Assembly (NCBI RefSeq): GCF_011306175.1
Contig: NZ_CP049914.1
Location: 535,488 to 599,487, forward strand
Length of the DNA: 64,000 bases
Origin: Vibrio sp. HDW18
GTDB taxonomy: Bacteria; Pseudomonadota; Gammaproteobacteria; Enterobacterales; Vibrionaceae
Direction of reading: 5' to 3'
The notes beneath the pieces are model-generated. The model saw only the letters and a list, made by a program, of their open reading frames with translations. It did not search any database and was not told the origin of the DNA. Both the position numbers and the translations under genes were made by a program. Shown here in pieces: positions 10,666 to 20,088 of this stretch (position 1 is its first letter; each line of letters starts with the position of its first letter).

Positions 10666-11016
10666 ATGGCGAGCCTGTTTATCAAATGCCTGCTGGGTGC
10701 ATTAGCGGTATTGATGATTGCTTTATTATCCAAAAGCAAAAATTTTTTTATTGCCGGATTAGTCCCCCTATTTCCCACTTTTGCCTTAATCGCCCACTAC
10801 ATCGTGGGCACAGAACGGACGATGCAAGATTTACGGCTCACCGCACTGTTCGGTCTTTATTCACTGATCCCATACGCGGCCTATTTGCTCGCTGTTTATT
10901 ATTTTAGCTATCGTTACAGCCTAAGCGCGACTTTGCTTGGCGCAACATCAGTTTGGCTGATGTTTGCTGGGCTATTGCTGATGGCTTGGACCCGTTTTGC
11001 CACTCACCTTACCTAA
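10666..11016 (+). CDS. GlpM-family small membrane protein
   Basis: 116 residues with four predicted helices and little else. It resembles GlpM, an inner-membrane protein named for its effect on alginate in Pseudomonas; biochemical role unknown. AAAGGA precedes the ATG. The Nudix gene starts 37 bases later, so they may be co-transcribed. Confidence 0.7.
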   Translation: MASLFIKCLLGALAVLMIALLSKSKNFFIAGLVPLFPTFALIAHYIVGTERTMQDLRLTALFGLYSLIPYAAYLLAVYYFSYRYSLSATLLGATSVWLMFAGLLLMAWTRFATHLT

Positions 11017-11053
11017 AAAAACAGACTTAACTCACCGTTAATTTGAGGAAAAT

Positions 11054-11491
11054 ATGTCGATTGTAAAACCGTTACCCACTCAGTTACCGATCGCCGAATG
11101 TGTTTCGTTCTTGCTGATCAAACAAAATCAAGGATTGCTGGAGCGCCGTTCCGCCAGCAAAACTTGCGATCCCAATATTATTGCCATTCCGGGTGGCCAT
11201 ATTGAAGCGGGAGAAAACCAGGCACAAGCCCTGCTGCGTGAAGTGCAAGAGGAATTAGGCATTAAGGCGACACGCTTTGGGTATCTCTGCTCGCTCTATC
11301 ATCCGACCCAACTTGAGCTGCAATTACTGCACTATTACGTTGTCACCGAGTGGCAAGGAGAAATTGCGTGTCATGAAGCCGATGAAGTGTTTTGGCAACC
11401 GCTGATCACTAGTGCGGTCGAAACCGTGGCCGATAAAATTGCAGTGCAAGAATGGCAACGACTTTATCAAAGCGGATTACTCAGCGCTTAA
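11054..11491 (+). CDS. Nudix hydrolase
   Basis: 145 residues. A complete Nudix box (G-X5-E-X7-REV-X-EE-X-GI) occupies residues 48-70, with metal ligands Glu63, Glu66 and Glu67. This class hydrolyses nucleoside diphosphates linked to another group; substrate cannot be told. GAGGAAA ribosome site before the ATG. Confidence 0.9.
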   Translation: MSIVKPLPTQLPIAECVSFLLIKQNQGLLERRSASKTCDPNIIAIPGGHIEAGENQAQALLREVQEELGIKATRFGYLCSLYHPTQLELQLLHYYVVTEWQGEIACHEADEVFWQPLITSAVETVADKIAVQEWQRLYQSGLLSA

Positions 11492-11645
11492 TGATAGGTT
11501 CAATACGCTTGTCAATAACGATGTATACGCTAACTTTGGGGCTGAAACTTATTTAAATTGGTAATAAATCACTAAAAAGACAATGATTTATCTCTACACT
11601 TAAGTGAGATATTTCCAACCCCATCTCGACAACAGGAGTGCATTG

Positions 11646-14006
11646 ATGGCGATTCAGCATCTGCGTTTTGAGCAACTCTACCAAGTAGCAAAACTAGAAA
11701 ATTTAGCGTGTAAGTCAACTAAGGAACTGGCTCCGATCGATCAAATCGTTGGGCAACAACGCGCACAAAAAGCCGTCGAATTTGCCATGTCGATTAAAGA
11801 AAAAGGCTACAACATCTACGCGATTGGCCACAATGGATTGGGTAAGCGCACCATGATTTTACGCTATCTCAGCCGCCATCAACATGATGCAAGTCAGCTG
11901 TATGATTGGTGTTATGTGGCTAATTTTGATGATATCCGCGTACCCAATGTACTCAAACTGCCCTGCGGGATCGGCCTTAAATTTCGCCAAGATATTGAAA
12001 AATTGATGAGTAAATTGGTAACGGCGATTCCATTAGCCTTTGATAACGAAATCTATTTTAGTCGTACCGAAAAGCTCAAAAACCAATTGACCCAAAAACA
12101 AGAAAGTGAACTGGCAAATATTACCCGTAGTGCCAAAGAGCGTGGTGTCAGTTTAACTTTGACTGCACAAGGAGAGTATCAATTTGTTGCTTTAAATGGT
12201 GAGGAGATGCACACCGAAGCGACATTTGATGCACTCTCCAAACGAGAGCAGGAGCATTTTTGTCATACCATCGATGAACTCGAAGTGAGCCTGCGTAATA
12301 TGGTCCGTCAACTTACGGAATGGGAAGAGTCATACAGCGAAAAAATCAAAAAATTGAATGATGAAGTAACGCTGGATGTGATTACCCATTTTATCAAGCA
12401 GTTGAAATTGGACTATTCAAAACTCCCTGAAATCAAAGCCTATTTGACCGAATTACAGAAAGATATTGTAGAAAATGTCGATATTTTCTTAGATGAAACC
12501 AACGATCAAGGTGAAATCGCCAACGCCTCTTTGGATAAAAAACTTCCTCGCCGTTATAAAGTAAATCTATTAGTAAACCGTAATGCCGATGAATTCCCAA
12601 TAGTGGTTGAAGAGAGCCCTAGCTATCATTCACTGTTTGGTTATGTGGAAACCGCGACCTACAAAGGGACCGTCTTCACCGATTTTTCCTTGATTCGCCC
12701 GGGTAGTTTGCATAAAGCCAATGGTGGTGTGCTGTTAATGGATGCGGTAAAAGTGCTTGAACAGCCCTATGTTTGGGATGGTTTAAAGCGCGCTCTGCGC
12801 TCACGTCAGCTCAGCTTCACCTCATTAGAAAAAGAAGTCACGCTAACTGGAACGGTATCACTTGATCCCGAGCCTATCCCGCTCGATGTCAAAATTATTT
12901 TGTTTGGTGATTATCGGACCTATGAATTACTTACTCATTATGATCCTGAATTTAGCGAACTATTTCGGGTAACTGCCGATTTTGCTGATGAAATGCCACG
13001 CAATGCCAATTCAGAGCTGCACTATGCACGTTTTATATCTAGCATAGTGCACGATGCCAATATGCTGCATTGCGATCGTAAAGCGATCGCTCGCATCATC
13101 GAACACAGCTCGCGCACTACCGGCGATCAAACGAAATTGTCGTTACATTCGGCACATATTGCCAATTTGCTACGCGAATCTAACTATGTCGCCAAGCAAG
13201 CCAACGCCAATCTAATCCGTCAAAGCCATGTTGAAGAAGCGTTACGTAACCAAGAATTGCGGGTCAATCGTCTGCAACAAACCATGATGGAGAGCTTCGT
13301 CAATGGAACTACGCTGATTCAAACCGAAAGCAGTGCAGTTGGCCAAGTCAACGCATTATCCGTGTTAGCCACTTGCGATCATGTGTTTGGCATGCCTAAT
13401 CGGATCACCGCGACGACTTCCTATGGTGAAGGCGAAATTATTGATATTGAACGTAATGTGGATCTTGGCGGCAGCATCCATTCCAAGGGGGTAATGATTT
13501 TATCGGCTTATCTTAGTTCTGTCTTTGGTCGTACCGCACATATTCCGTTAACTACCACGATTACCTTTGAACAATCCTATGGCGGAGTTGATGGAGATAG
13601 TGCCAGCATGGCGGAATTTTGTGCGATTGTTTCAGCATTCTCCAAGCAACCCAATCGGCAAGATATCGCAATTACCGGCTCAATGAACCAATTTGGTGAA
13701 TCACAACCGATTGGTGGTTTAAATGAAAAAATTGAAGGATTCTTTGATGTCTGCGCGATTAAACGTCGCCATAATAGCCAAGGAGTGATCATTCCTCGCT
13801 CTAATATGCATAACTTAATGTTGCGTGCCGATATTGTTAAAGCGGTGGAAAAAGGTGAATTCCATATTTGGGCAATTGAACATGTGACAGAAGCAATTGA
13901 GATTTTTACAGGAAAACCAGCAGGTTTGGCGACCGAAGATGGTAGCTATCCCGTCGATACGGTGTTTGGTCTTGCTCAAGCTAAACTGAATGCATTGCGT
14001 AAATAA
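11646..14006 (+). CDS. Lon-like AAA+ protease (YcbZ/LonH type)
   Basis: 786 residues from the ATG that follows AGGAGTG. Walker A-like GHNGLGKR lies at residues 61-68, a long coiled insertion near 130-280, and a C-terminal Lon protease domain with catalytic Ser652 in DGDSAS and Lys695 in LNEKI. The Ser-Lys spacing of 43 equals that of Lon. The family lacks the Lon N-terminal domain; substrates are not known. It stands alone with its own upstream region. Confidence 0.88.
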   Translation: MAIQHLRFEQLYQVAKLENLACKSTKELAPIDQIVGQQRAQKAVEFAMSIKEKGYNIYAIGHNGLGKRTMILRYLSRHQHDASQLYDWCYVANFDDIRVPNVLKLPCGIGLKFRQDIEKLMSKLVTAIPLAFDNEIYFSRTEKLKNQLTQKQESELANITRSAKERGVSLTLTAQGEYQFVALNGEEMHTEATFDALSKREQEHFCHTIDELEVSLRNMVRQLTEWEESYSEKIKKLNDEVTLDVITHFIKQLKLDYSKLPEIKAYLTELQKDIVENVDIFLDETNDQGEIANASLDKKLPRRYKVNLLVNRNADEFPIVVEESPSYHSLFGYVETATYKGTVFTDFSLIRPGSLHKANGGVLLMDAVKVLEQPYVWDGLKRALRSRQLSFTSLEKEVTLTGTVSLDPEPIPLDVKIILFGDYRTYELLTHYDPEFSELFRVTADFADEMPRNANSELHYARFISSIVHDANMLHCDRKAIARIIEHSSRTTGDQTKLSLHSAHIANLLRESNYVAKQANANLIRQSHVEEALRNQELRVNRLQQTMMESFVNGTTLIQTESSAVGQVNALSVLATCDHVFGMPNRITATTSYGEGEIIDIERNVDLGGSIHSKGVMILSAYLSSVFGRTAHIPLTTTITFEQSYGGVDGDSASMAEFCAIVSAFSKQPNRQDIAITGSMNQFGESQPIGGLNEKIEGFFDVCAIKRRHNSQGVIIPRSNMHNLMLRADIVKAVEKGEFHIWAIEHVTEAIEIFTGKPAGLATEDGSYPVDTVFGLAQAKLNALRK

Positions 14007-14082
14007 CCAATAAGTAAACTGACCAAGAGCCGTCATTGCAGGTCAATTCTAGGCTCAGTGATTGATGGTTAAGTAAGACATA

Positions 14083-14520
14083 TTATTCATTAAAATGGTC
14101 GTATAATGCCGCGCGCCTAACCTGCGCGGCATGAGTGCCTTGATCATTAACAGTATGCTCATACCCTGCTCGAATAAAGCGTTGCAGCGGATGGATGGGC
14201 TGAAGACGTTTGAGCTGTGGAGAATTGACGTTTCCGGTCAACTCATAAATGAAGGTGCCGCTACCAGTATCAATCGTGATCTTCACACCATCAAATTTAA
14301 ACTGAGTACTGATCAAACGATCATTACGAAACACGCCTTGCTCATTAAAACGCAAGACCTCGGTTTGATAGCTGGGAGCCCCAATCTCAATCCAAATTCC
14401 AAACACATGTTTGGGATTAACGTAATCTTGGTAGCTCACATACAGCAAAGTAGCAAATATGCTGCCTAAGATGACCAGAGAAGACCAAAATACCGTTTTA
14501 ACGACCCATTTTTTTGCCAT
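14083..14520 (-). CDS. DUF2850-like single-pass membrane protein
   Basis: 145 residues: basic N-terminus, one membrane helix (residues ~10-32), then a periplasmic beta-rich domain with GIWIEIGAPSY. It resembles the vibrio family DUF2850 (recalled, not checked); function unknown. I use the ATG at 14520 next to the hydrophobic helix rather than the one at 14547. Confidence 0.55.
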   Translation of the reverse strand: MAKKWVVKTVFWSSLVILGSIFATLLYVSYQDYVNPKHVFGIWIEIGAPSYQTEVLRFNEQGVFRNDRLISTQFKFDGVKITIDTGSGTFIYELTGNVNSPQLKRLQPIHPLQRFIRAGYEHTVNDQGTHAAQVRRAALYDHFNE

Positions 14521-14847
14521 AAACTCACTTGATTGAATAATAAACACAATGAAAAATAAACTGTTATCCTTTAATGCAGAATAAACGATAACGACCTTTG
14601 CATTGATAATGTTGCCTCACCTCTCCCATCGCAAAAGCCATACGGTAAAAGCGTGATCTAAAGCGCAAATATATCGGTTAGTTTGGAATTAAATTCGCTT
14701 AATTGATCAGTGAGTGATGCCATAAAAGCGATTTAATTATGACCAGAGCATGGACAGGGGTTGAACAACTGATCAGCATAGGTTAAAAATCGGGTTCCAC
14801 TAATGCAGTGGTATCACTTAACGCTCAACACTCAACAGGAAAATGGC
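14521..14847. other. Intergenic region before ppnP
   Basis: About 330 bases between divergent genes. No hairpin, operator or small gene could be supported. Confidence 0.6.
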
Positions 14848-15135
14848 ATGATTAAGGAAAATGTATATTTTGATGGCCAAGTGAAGTCATTGGGATTTAA
14901 GCAACAAGATGGTGAAAGTACGATTGGCGTTATGGCTCCAGGCCACTACACCTTTGGAACGGGTGCGCCAGAGCGTATGACGGTGGTAAAAGGTAGGCTG
15001 ATAGTTAAACGTGTCAATGACGCAGATTGGATCACCTTCAATAACGGTGAACGCTTTGAAGTGGTGGGAAATTCCTCTTTTGATCTACAAGTAGAGGTCG
15101 CAACTGCTTATTTGTGTGAATTTTTACCAGGCTAA
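14848..15135 (+). CDS. ppnP: Pyrimidine/purine nucleoside phosphorylase
   Basis: 95 residues, a single cupin (DUF1255/YaiE). It phosphorolyses several nucleosides to base and ribose-1-phosphate. Conserved blocks IGVMAPGHYTFGT and YLCEFLPG at the C-terminus. The frame is open 15 codons further upstream, but MIKENVYF is the family start and is preceded by AGGAAAA. Confidence 0.92.
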   Translation: MIKENVYFDGQVKSLGFKQQDGESTIGVMAPGHYTFGTGAPERMTVVKGRLIVKRVNDADWITFNNGERFEVVGNSSFDLQVEVATAYLCEFLPG

Positions 15136-15310
15136 CAGTACAAATATGATGAGTTGAATGGTAAGAAACCGCTAAACTCTTCATAACAAAACTGCAGTGT
15201 CAACATTCTCATGGCTATTTTAGCTAAGCATACTGATCAATATGCTCATAATGATCTTCGCCAAGATCTGACTCAACAGCAGCTACAACCTCCACCCAAA
15301 CCGCTACTAA

Positions 15311-15493
15311 TACTCTGTTAAGCCACATCTCTCAACCCTGATTGTTTATGAAGATAAACGGATTTTACTGCGGGCAAGCATTGACTACGTATTATATGAC
15401 CCGTCTTTCGTCAATCCTGATGGTATGTTTAAGCTTGCAGACCAACGAATGTATGCCGCTAAACGGCGACAGCTCATGCCCAAACATGTTTGA
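15311..15493 (+). pseudogene. C-terminal remnant of a GGDEF diguanylate cyclase
   Basis: A 60-codon open stretch without start codon ends in FKLADQRMYAAKRRQ, the invariant C-terminal helix of GGDEF domains, then a TGA. The GGDEF signature and all N-terminal domains are missing, so this is a decayed end of a c-di-GMP synthase gene. The bases just upstream (15210-15310) have another short open frame that I could not assign. Confidence 0.7.
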
Positions 15494-15940
15494 TTTGCAT
15501 TTTAAAAACCACCTTTTCGCATAATGCAAAAGCTTTCGCATTCTGTCACTCGATTATGTGCTTAGTTGTAATTAAACTGCCTGCAATTTGCCCTATAACT
15601 CTATTTTTAGGTCAATTTAAAAGTTGGCACACAAAGTGCATATATGAGTCCGACCCTTGTAAACCGAGGGTCACCTAGCCAACTGACGTTGTTAGTGAAC
15701 AGTTTTGTTCGCACTTATAAATGGCCAATCACGCCTTTTGTGGTTGGTCTTTTTTTTGTCTGCCTTCGGTGAAGCAACCAAAGAAATCCAAGATAAAATT
15801 GGAGCGATTCAAAACACAAACCGCTTTAGTTCGCCAATTTCGCCGTTTGTAATACACGAGCTTAGCATCTTCAGTCAGCGATACTGACTCTATTTTCCAC
15901 CAAACAATATCACAGCTAAAAAACGTGGTTTAGTGATGAC
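15494..15940. other. Gene-free region with decayed DNA
   Basis: About 450 bases without a credible gene. It contains a plus-strand terminator at 15723-15755 with no gene in front of it, consistent with leftover DNA of a lost gene. Confidence 0.5.
15723..15755 (+). terminator. Orphan rho-independent terminator
   Basis: GGCCAATCAC / GTGGTTGGTC pairs over 10 positions using two G-U pairs, followed by eight T. No intact gene precedes it. Confidence 0.7.
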
Positions 15941-15971
15941 AAAAAAAAGGCCGTTCCCCCCGAACGGCCTT
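15941..15971 (-). terminator. Terminator of the sugar-binding protein gene
   Basis: Minus strand: AAGGCCGTTC, GGGGG loop, GAACGGCCTT, then T8. It lies 20 bases after the stop and shows that no permease genes follow in the operon. Confidence 0.88.
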
Positions 15972-15991
15972 GGCAACTTGCCAATATTATT

Positions 15992-17266
15992 TTATTTAAC
16001 GATGCGTTGTTTGGCTCGATCCCAACGTGAATCTAATCTCTCAAGCGCTTCATCGAAATTTTTCGCAGTGATCACATCTTGAATATAACCACCTGAATAA
16101 AAATCGATTTTTGAACGGTTGGTCACTTCAATAAAGGTTGATGAGTTAACTGGTGTTTGGATCACCTTTGGCTCATAGCTCATAAACTCATTAAGCTGTT
16201 CCAATGAAGGATTTTTACTTTTCAGGGTAGGAATAAAGCCCGCAATTTTTTCAAAATCAGAATTTTCAATCAAAAATTTCAAATACGCTTTGGCGGTTTC
16301 TTTATTGTTTGAAAACTTACTGACGGCATAACCCCAGTCATGATTCATCTGTGCCTTAAGAACACCCGTTTCATCTGATGGGATCGGCATAAAGCCAATA
16401 TTGTCTGAAGCGGCGCCACGTTCAATCACTTGCGGAATAACCCAGTTGCCGAGGTAATACATCGCGGCATCGCCTTTCGCGATCGCATTTTTTGAGTCTT
16501 CCCATGAGTTAGTCATCAAATCGCGTTCGGTTAACCCTTGGTCAATCAGTCTCTTCAATACCGTCAATGACTTGTTATATGCTGTATCTCCAGAAAATGG
16601 CTTATCTTGAGTGAGCATTTTTTCGTACACATCATTACTACCCTCGATCACCAATGGAAATTTATCCCACTGTTGGAGCGGCCATTGCGCACCAAAGTTA
16701 ATGTAGAATGGGATTTGCCCATTGGTTTTAATCTTTTCAGCCGCAGCAAACAAACCTGACAAGGTTTTGATCGGCACTTCTACCCCAGCTTTTTTTAGCA
16801 CCTCTTTATTATAAACCAGTCCCTCAACCGAGTTACCCATTGAGATACCGTATGCCTTGCCATTATTTTGCCAAGCATCGTAAAAATAAACATCGTTTTC
16901 CGCATATAGATCATTGAGTGGCTCATAAAAGTTGCCATATTGCTCGGAAGGAACCGATGGCAAAATTAACACTAGATCGCCATAGTCCCCGGTATTCATC
17001 CGTGGTCGTAAACCGCCTTGGTAATCAGCGAATCCAACCACTTTAACTTCCGTCACACTTGGGTAAAGCTGCTTAAATTCTTGCTCATAGCGACGATAGA
17101 CACCCGCTTCAACCAAATCGGTTCGGTTGGTATAAAAGGTAATCGAACCTTTGACTAACTGTGGATTAATACCATTTGTGACTTCTGCACTAGCCACGCC
17201 TTGTACACCGAAGGCGACTGCACCAGCAAGTAATGTTTTGGTAATTGTAGGTACCAGTGATTTCAT
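15992..17266 (-). CDS. ABC transporter carbohydrate-binding protein
   Basis: 424 residues, family 1 extracellular sugar-binding protein. Signal peptide at 1-27 (cleavage after GVASA), then the two-lobed fold with ITFYTNRTD near the mature N-terminus and an MGNSVEGLVYNKE hinge block. GGAGAA precedes the ATG. It is an orphan: a strong terminator follows and no permease or ATPase is nearby. The divergent mannanase suggests a mannan- or glucan-derived oligosaccharide as ligand (inference). Confidence 0.82.
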   Translation of the reverse strand: MKSLVPTITKTLLAGAVAFGVQGVASAEVTNGINPQLVKGSITFYTNRTDLVEAGVYRRYEQEFKQLYPSVTEVKVVGFADYQGGLRPRMNTGDYGDLVLILPSVPSEQYGNFYEPLNDLYAENDVYFYDAWQNNGKAYGISMGNSVEGLVYNKEVLKKAGVEVPIKTLSGLFAAAEKIKTNGQIPFYINFGAQWPLQQWDKFPLVIEGSNDVYEKMLTQDKPFSGDTAYNKSLTVLKRLIDQGLTERDLMTNSWEDSKNAIAKGDAAMYYLGNWVIPQVIERGAASDNIGFMPIPSDETGVLKAQMNHDWGYAVSKFSNNKETAKAYLKFLIENSDFEKIAGFIPTLKSKNPSLEQLNEFMSYEPKVIQTPVNSSTFIEVTNRSKIDFYSGGYIQDVITAKNFDEALERLDSRWDRAKQRIVK

Positions 17267-17598
17267 TCTCGTTCTCCATTCCCATCTCAGTCCAAGATGT
17301 GTTGTTTATCTATCTGATGCAATATTAACGTTACGATTTTCATTTACCAATGCGATTGTTTGGTTACGTGATAATCATCACCAACAGAATTCAGATCCTT
17401 GGCAAGGAAACAGATTAAATTAATTAATAACAATCGTTTACAAACAAATGAAGGCTAAGAAATAGGAATAGAACAAGCTCACAATTTCTGGATTAAATTG
17501 AGCCACAACACAAAATCGAAACGTTACCATTAATATCTTGGACTGTTTTAGCGACAATGGCGACAGCATTAATGATTGTGCATTTTTAAGGACGAGAG
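17267..17598. promoter_or_regulatory. Divergent promoter region with AACGTT motifs
   Basis: Holds promoters of the binding protein and the mannanase. TAACGTTA (17326-17333) and GAAACGTTACC around 17516-17526 share AACGTTAC, the kind of core used by LacI-family regulators; a GTTTAC/GTAAAC-like box lies near 17434. A shared sugar repressor is plausible; no such gene is adjacent. Confidence 0.4.
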
Positions 17599-19605
17599 AT
17601 GAAAAACATCCACTATTCACTACCCTTACTCACATTACTCACTGCTTGTAATGGGGTCAGCCATACCGCGGATACCACAATCCCGCTGGATAACATGCAA
17701 CATTTTGTGGTGCAACAGGGTAATGCTTTGTTACTCGATGGCCAGCCATTTCGCTTCGCCGGAACCAATAACTACTATATGCATTATCGCTCCCACGACA
17801 TGATTGATGCGGTTTTAGACGATGCCAAAGCCATGGGCCTAAACTCGATTCGGGTGTGGGGCTTTATGGAAGGAATTAGCCATGAGCACACCATGCAGGC
17901 TGAACCTGGCGTATTTACCCCTCCAGCAGGAGTGCACAGTGCGTTAGAAAAATTAGATTATACCGTGGCTCAGGCCAAAGCTCGTGGCATCCGAGTAGTG
18001 ATTGCTCTCACCAATAACTGGGGCGACTTTGGTGGTATGCAACAGTATGTGGATTGGTTTAATGGTATCCATCATGATGATTTTTATACACAACCTTCGA
18101 TTAAACAGGCTTATAAAGAGTATGTAAAACATCTGCTTGAACATAAAAACCGCTACACTGGCGTGATTAACAAAGATGAACCAGCGATCATGACTTGGGA
18201 ACTGGCTAATGAACCGCGCGCACAATCCGATCCCAGTGGTGAACTCCTCTATAACTGGACAAAGGAGATGAGCGATTATGTTAGAGATCTTGCCCCTCAT
18301 CAGTTAATTGCGTTAGGCTCTGAAGGTTTCTTCAACCATAAAGGTGCTGATGATTGGACCTACAATGGCAATGAAGGTGTCGATTGGGATCGGATTATCA
18401 CCTTACCCAATATCAACTATGGAACCTTCCACCTCTACCCCGAACATTGGGGAAAACACAATTCTGAACAATGGGGCACACAGTGGATTATTGACCATGC
18501 CAACGCCGCAAAAAAAGCCAACAAACCGGCCGTACTGGAGGAATATGGCATTGGGCGCAATGAACCACAAAACCGAGACTTCATCTATCATAAATGGACC
18601 CAAACCGCTTATGAACAAGGTCTCGCTGGCAGTATGTTTTGGATCCTAACCAGCCTTGATTCTGATCAGCCTGACCGACTCTATCCCGATTATGATGGTT
18701 TCCGGATCCTCAATGACGGTGGCAGCACCGCAACGTTACTGACCAACCATTCAAAGCAGATGCGTGGCCTGCCCTACGAGCAAAAAAATAATGTATACCT
18801 TACCTATCCAGTAGAGGGGATGAAAGTATCTGAAACCACATTTACGGTTCGCAGTTACCCAATGCCAATCACTGGTAATAAAGTAGAACAAGTTCAATTG
18901 CGACTACCTGAGAGCGATCAGTTGCTTGAAATGACCGATAATGATGGCGATGGATATTACGAAGTCGAACTCAAGGCAGGCGAGATTGGTTATGGCGATA
19001 AGACATTGATCACCATTGCTAGTTTCACTCAAGGAGAGCGACAAACTGATCGTGCCAAAATCGAAGTTGATCGCCCAATCATCGGTTACGAAGTTGGTAC
19101 CCGCTATGATTTTAACGACGGCACACTGCAAGGTTGGCAAAAAGAAGGAACTTGGCAAGCCAATTGGAAAAATCCCGCCCTACAGATCGCGACCGATTTG
19201 GGCAGCCCAATGTTACAGCTAAATCTCGAATGGTCCGGGAAGCATGACTGGGAAGAGCTAAAACTACGCAATTATGGCGTGGAAAGCTTCGGGCAGCATA
19301 CGAAGATGCGTTACACCTTGTATGTTCCTGTCGCCGCAGGAGATCAGGGTGGTGTTCGTCCTTACGCTGCACTCGGTGACGGTTGGGTAAAATTGGATGC
19401 GGATAAACATCGCTCTCCAATTAACCAATTAGAGAAAGTACAGCTTAACGGCAAAACATTTTATAAACAGATAGTTGAAATTAATCTTGGCGATGTTTCA
19501 ATGAAACTCCCTGATATCTTTTTATGTATTGTCGGTGACAAACTTGCACTCGATGGTTCTGTATTTATTGATGATATTGAGTTTTTAAAACCTATCTACA
19601 ATTAG
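17599..19605 (+). CDS. GH5-family mannanase, lipoprotein
   Basis: 668 residues. Lipoprotein signal with Cys17 in LLTAC, so probably anchored to the outer membrane. The GH5 TIM barrel spans ~35-390, acid/base Glu205 in ELANEPR and nucleophile at Glu314/315 in VLEEYG; overall closest to endo-beta-1,4-mannanases of subfamily 7. A linker (~400-500) and a C-terminal jelly-roll-like carbohydrate-binding domain (~505-668, starting near RYDFNDGTLQGW) follow. Context with the sugar-binding protein supports polysaccharide use. Mannan versus another beta-glycan is not certain. Confidence 0.85.
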   Translation: MKNIHYSLPLLTLLTACNGVSHTADTTIPLDNMQHFVVQQGNALLLDGQPFRFAGTNNYYMHYRSHDMIDAVLDDAKAMGLNSIRVWGFMEGISHEHTMQAEPGVFTPPAGVHSALEKLDYTVAQAKARGIRVVIALTNNWGDFGGMQQYVDWFNGIHHDDFYTQPSIKQAYKEYVKHLLEHKNRYTGVINKDEPAIMTWELANEPRAQSDPSGELLYNWTKEMSDYVRDLAPHQLIALGSEGFFNHKGADDWTYNGNEGVDWDRIITLPNINYGTFHLYPEHWGKHNSEQWGTQWIIDHANAAKKANKPAVLEEYGIGRNEPQNRDFIYHKWTQTAYEQGLAGSMFWILTSLDSDQPDRLYPDYDGFRILNDGGSTATLLTNHSKQMRGLPYEQKNNVYLTYPVEGMKVSETTFTVRSYPMPITGNKVEQVQLRLPESDQLLEMTDNDGDGYYEVELKAGEIGYGDKTLITIASFTQGERQTDRAKIEVDRPIIGYEVGTRYDFNDGTLQGWQKEGTWQANWKNPALQIATDLGSPMLQLNLEWSGKHDWEELKLRNYGVESFGQHTKMRYTLYVPVAAGDQGGVRPYAALGDGWVKLDADKHRSPINQLEKVQLNGKTFYKQIVEINLGDVSMKLPDIFLCIVGDKLALDGSVFIDDIEFLKPIYN

Positions 19606-19628
19606 TCAATGTAACTCAGAGGATGAGC

Positions 19629-19658
19629 TGTAGTGGTCAAGTAAAATTGGCCACTACA
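19629..19658. repeat. Inverted repeat next to the IS3 element
   Basis: TGTAGTGGTCA and TGGCCACTACA, 11-bp arms (one mismatch) around 8 bases. It could be the mannanase terminator (no clear T-run) or the joined ends of a lost element; the downstream CGCGTCATAAACC also occurs at the left end of the IS66-B copies. Confidence 0.45.
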
Positions 19659-19789
19659 AACCGCGTCATAAACCAACGCTGGCACATCTCTTTTCGCAAG
19701 CTGCTTCGCCAAAGGTATATTTGGCTTTGATCTGATCCAATACTTTTGGACACCACGCTAAGTGAGTAAAATGACTTAACGAGGTGAAT

Positions 19790-20074
19790 ATGACAACCAA
19801 AAATACCCGCAAGACCCACACTGCTGAATTCAAAGCAGAAGCCCTGAAACTCGCTGAGCGTGTTGGCGTTTCTGAAGCTGCAAAGCAGCTCAAAATCTAC
19901 GAATCACAGCTTTATAACTGGCGCTCTGCCAGTGAAAAGAAATCGACAACCAGCCAACGTGAAGCTGAACTTGCTGCTGAAGTTGCCAAGTTAAAACGCC
20001 AGTTAGCCGACCAAACCGAGGATCTTGCCATCCTAAAAAAGGCGGCCACCTACTTCGCGAAGAATCAAAAATAG
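19790..20074 (+). CDS. IS3-family OrfA (helix-turn-helix)
   Basis: 94 residues: N-terminal helix-turn-helix (RVGVSEAAKQLKI) that binds the element ends, then a leucine-zipper-like coiled coil, ending DLAILKKAATYFAKNQK. An A-rich slippery stretch CTAAAAAAGG around 20034-20043 fits the usual -1 frameshift that makes the OrfAB transposase. Confidence 0.88.
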   Translation: MTTKNTRKTHTAEFKAEALKLAERVGVSEAAKQLKIYESQLYNWRSASEKKSTTSQREAELAAEVAKLKRQLADQTEDLAILKKAATYFAKNQK

Positions 20075-20088
20075 AACGATTCGAATTC

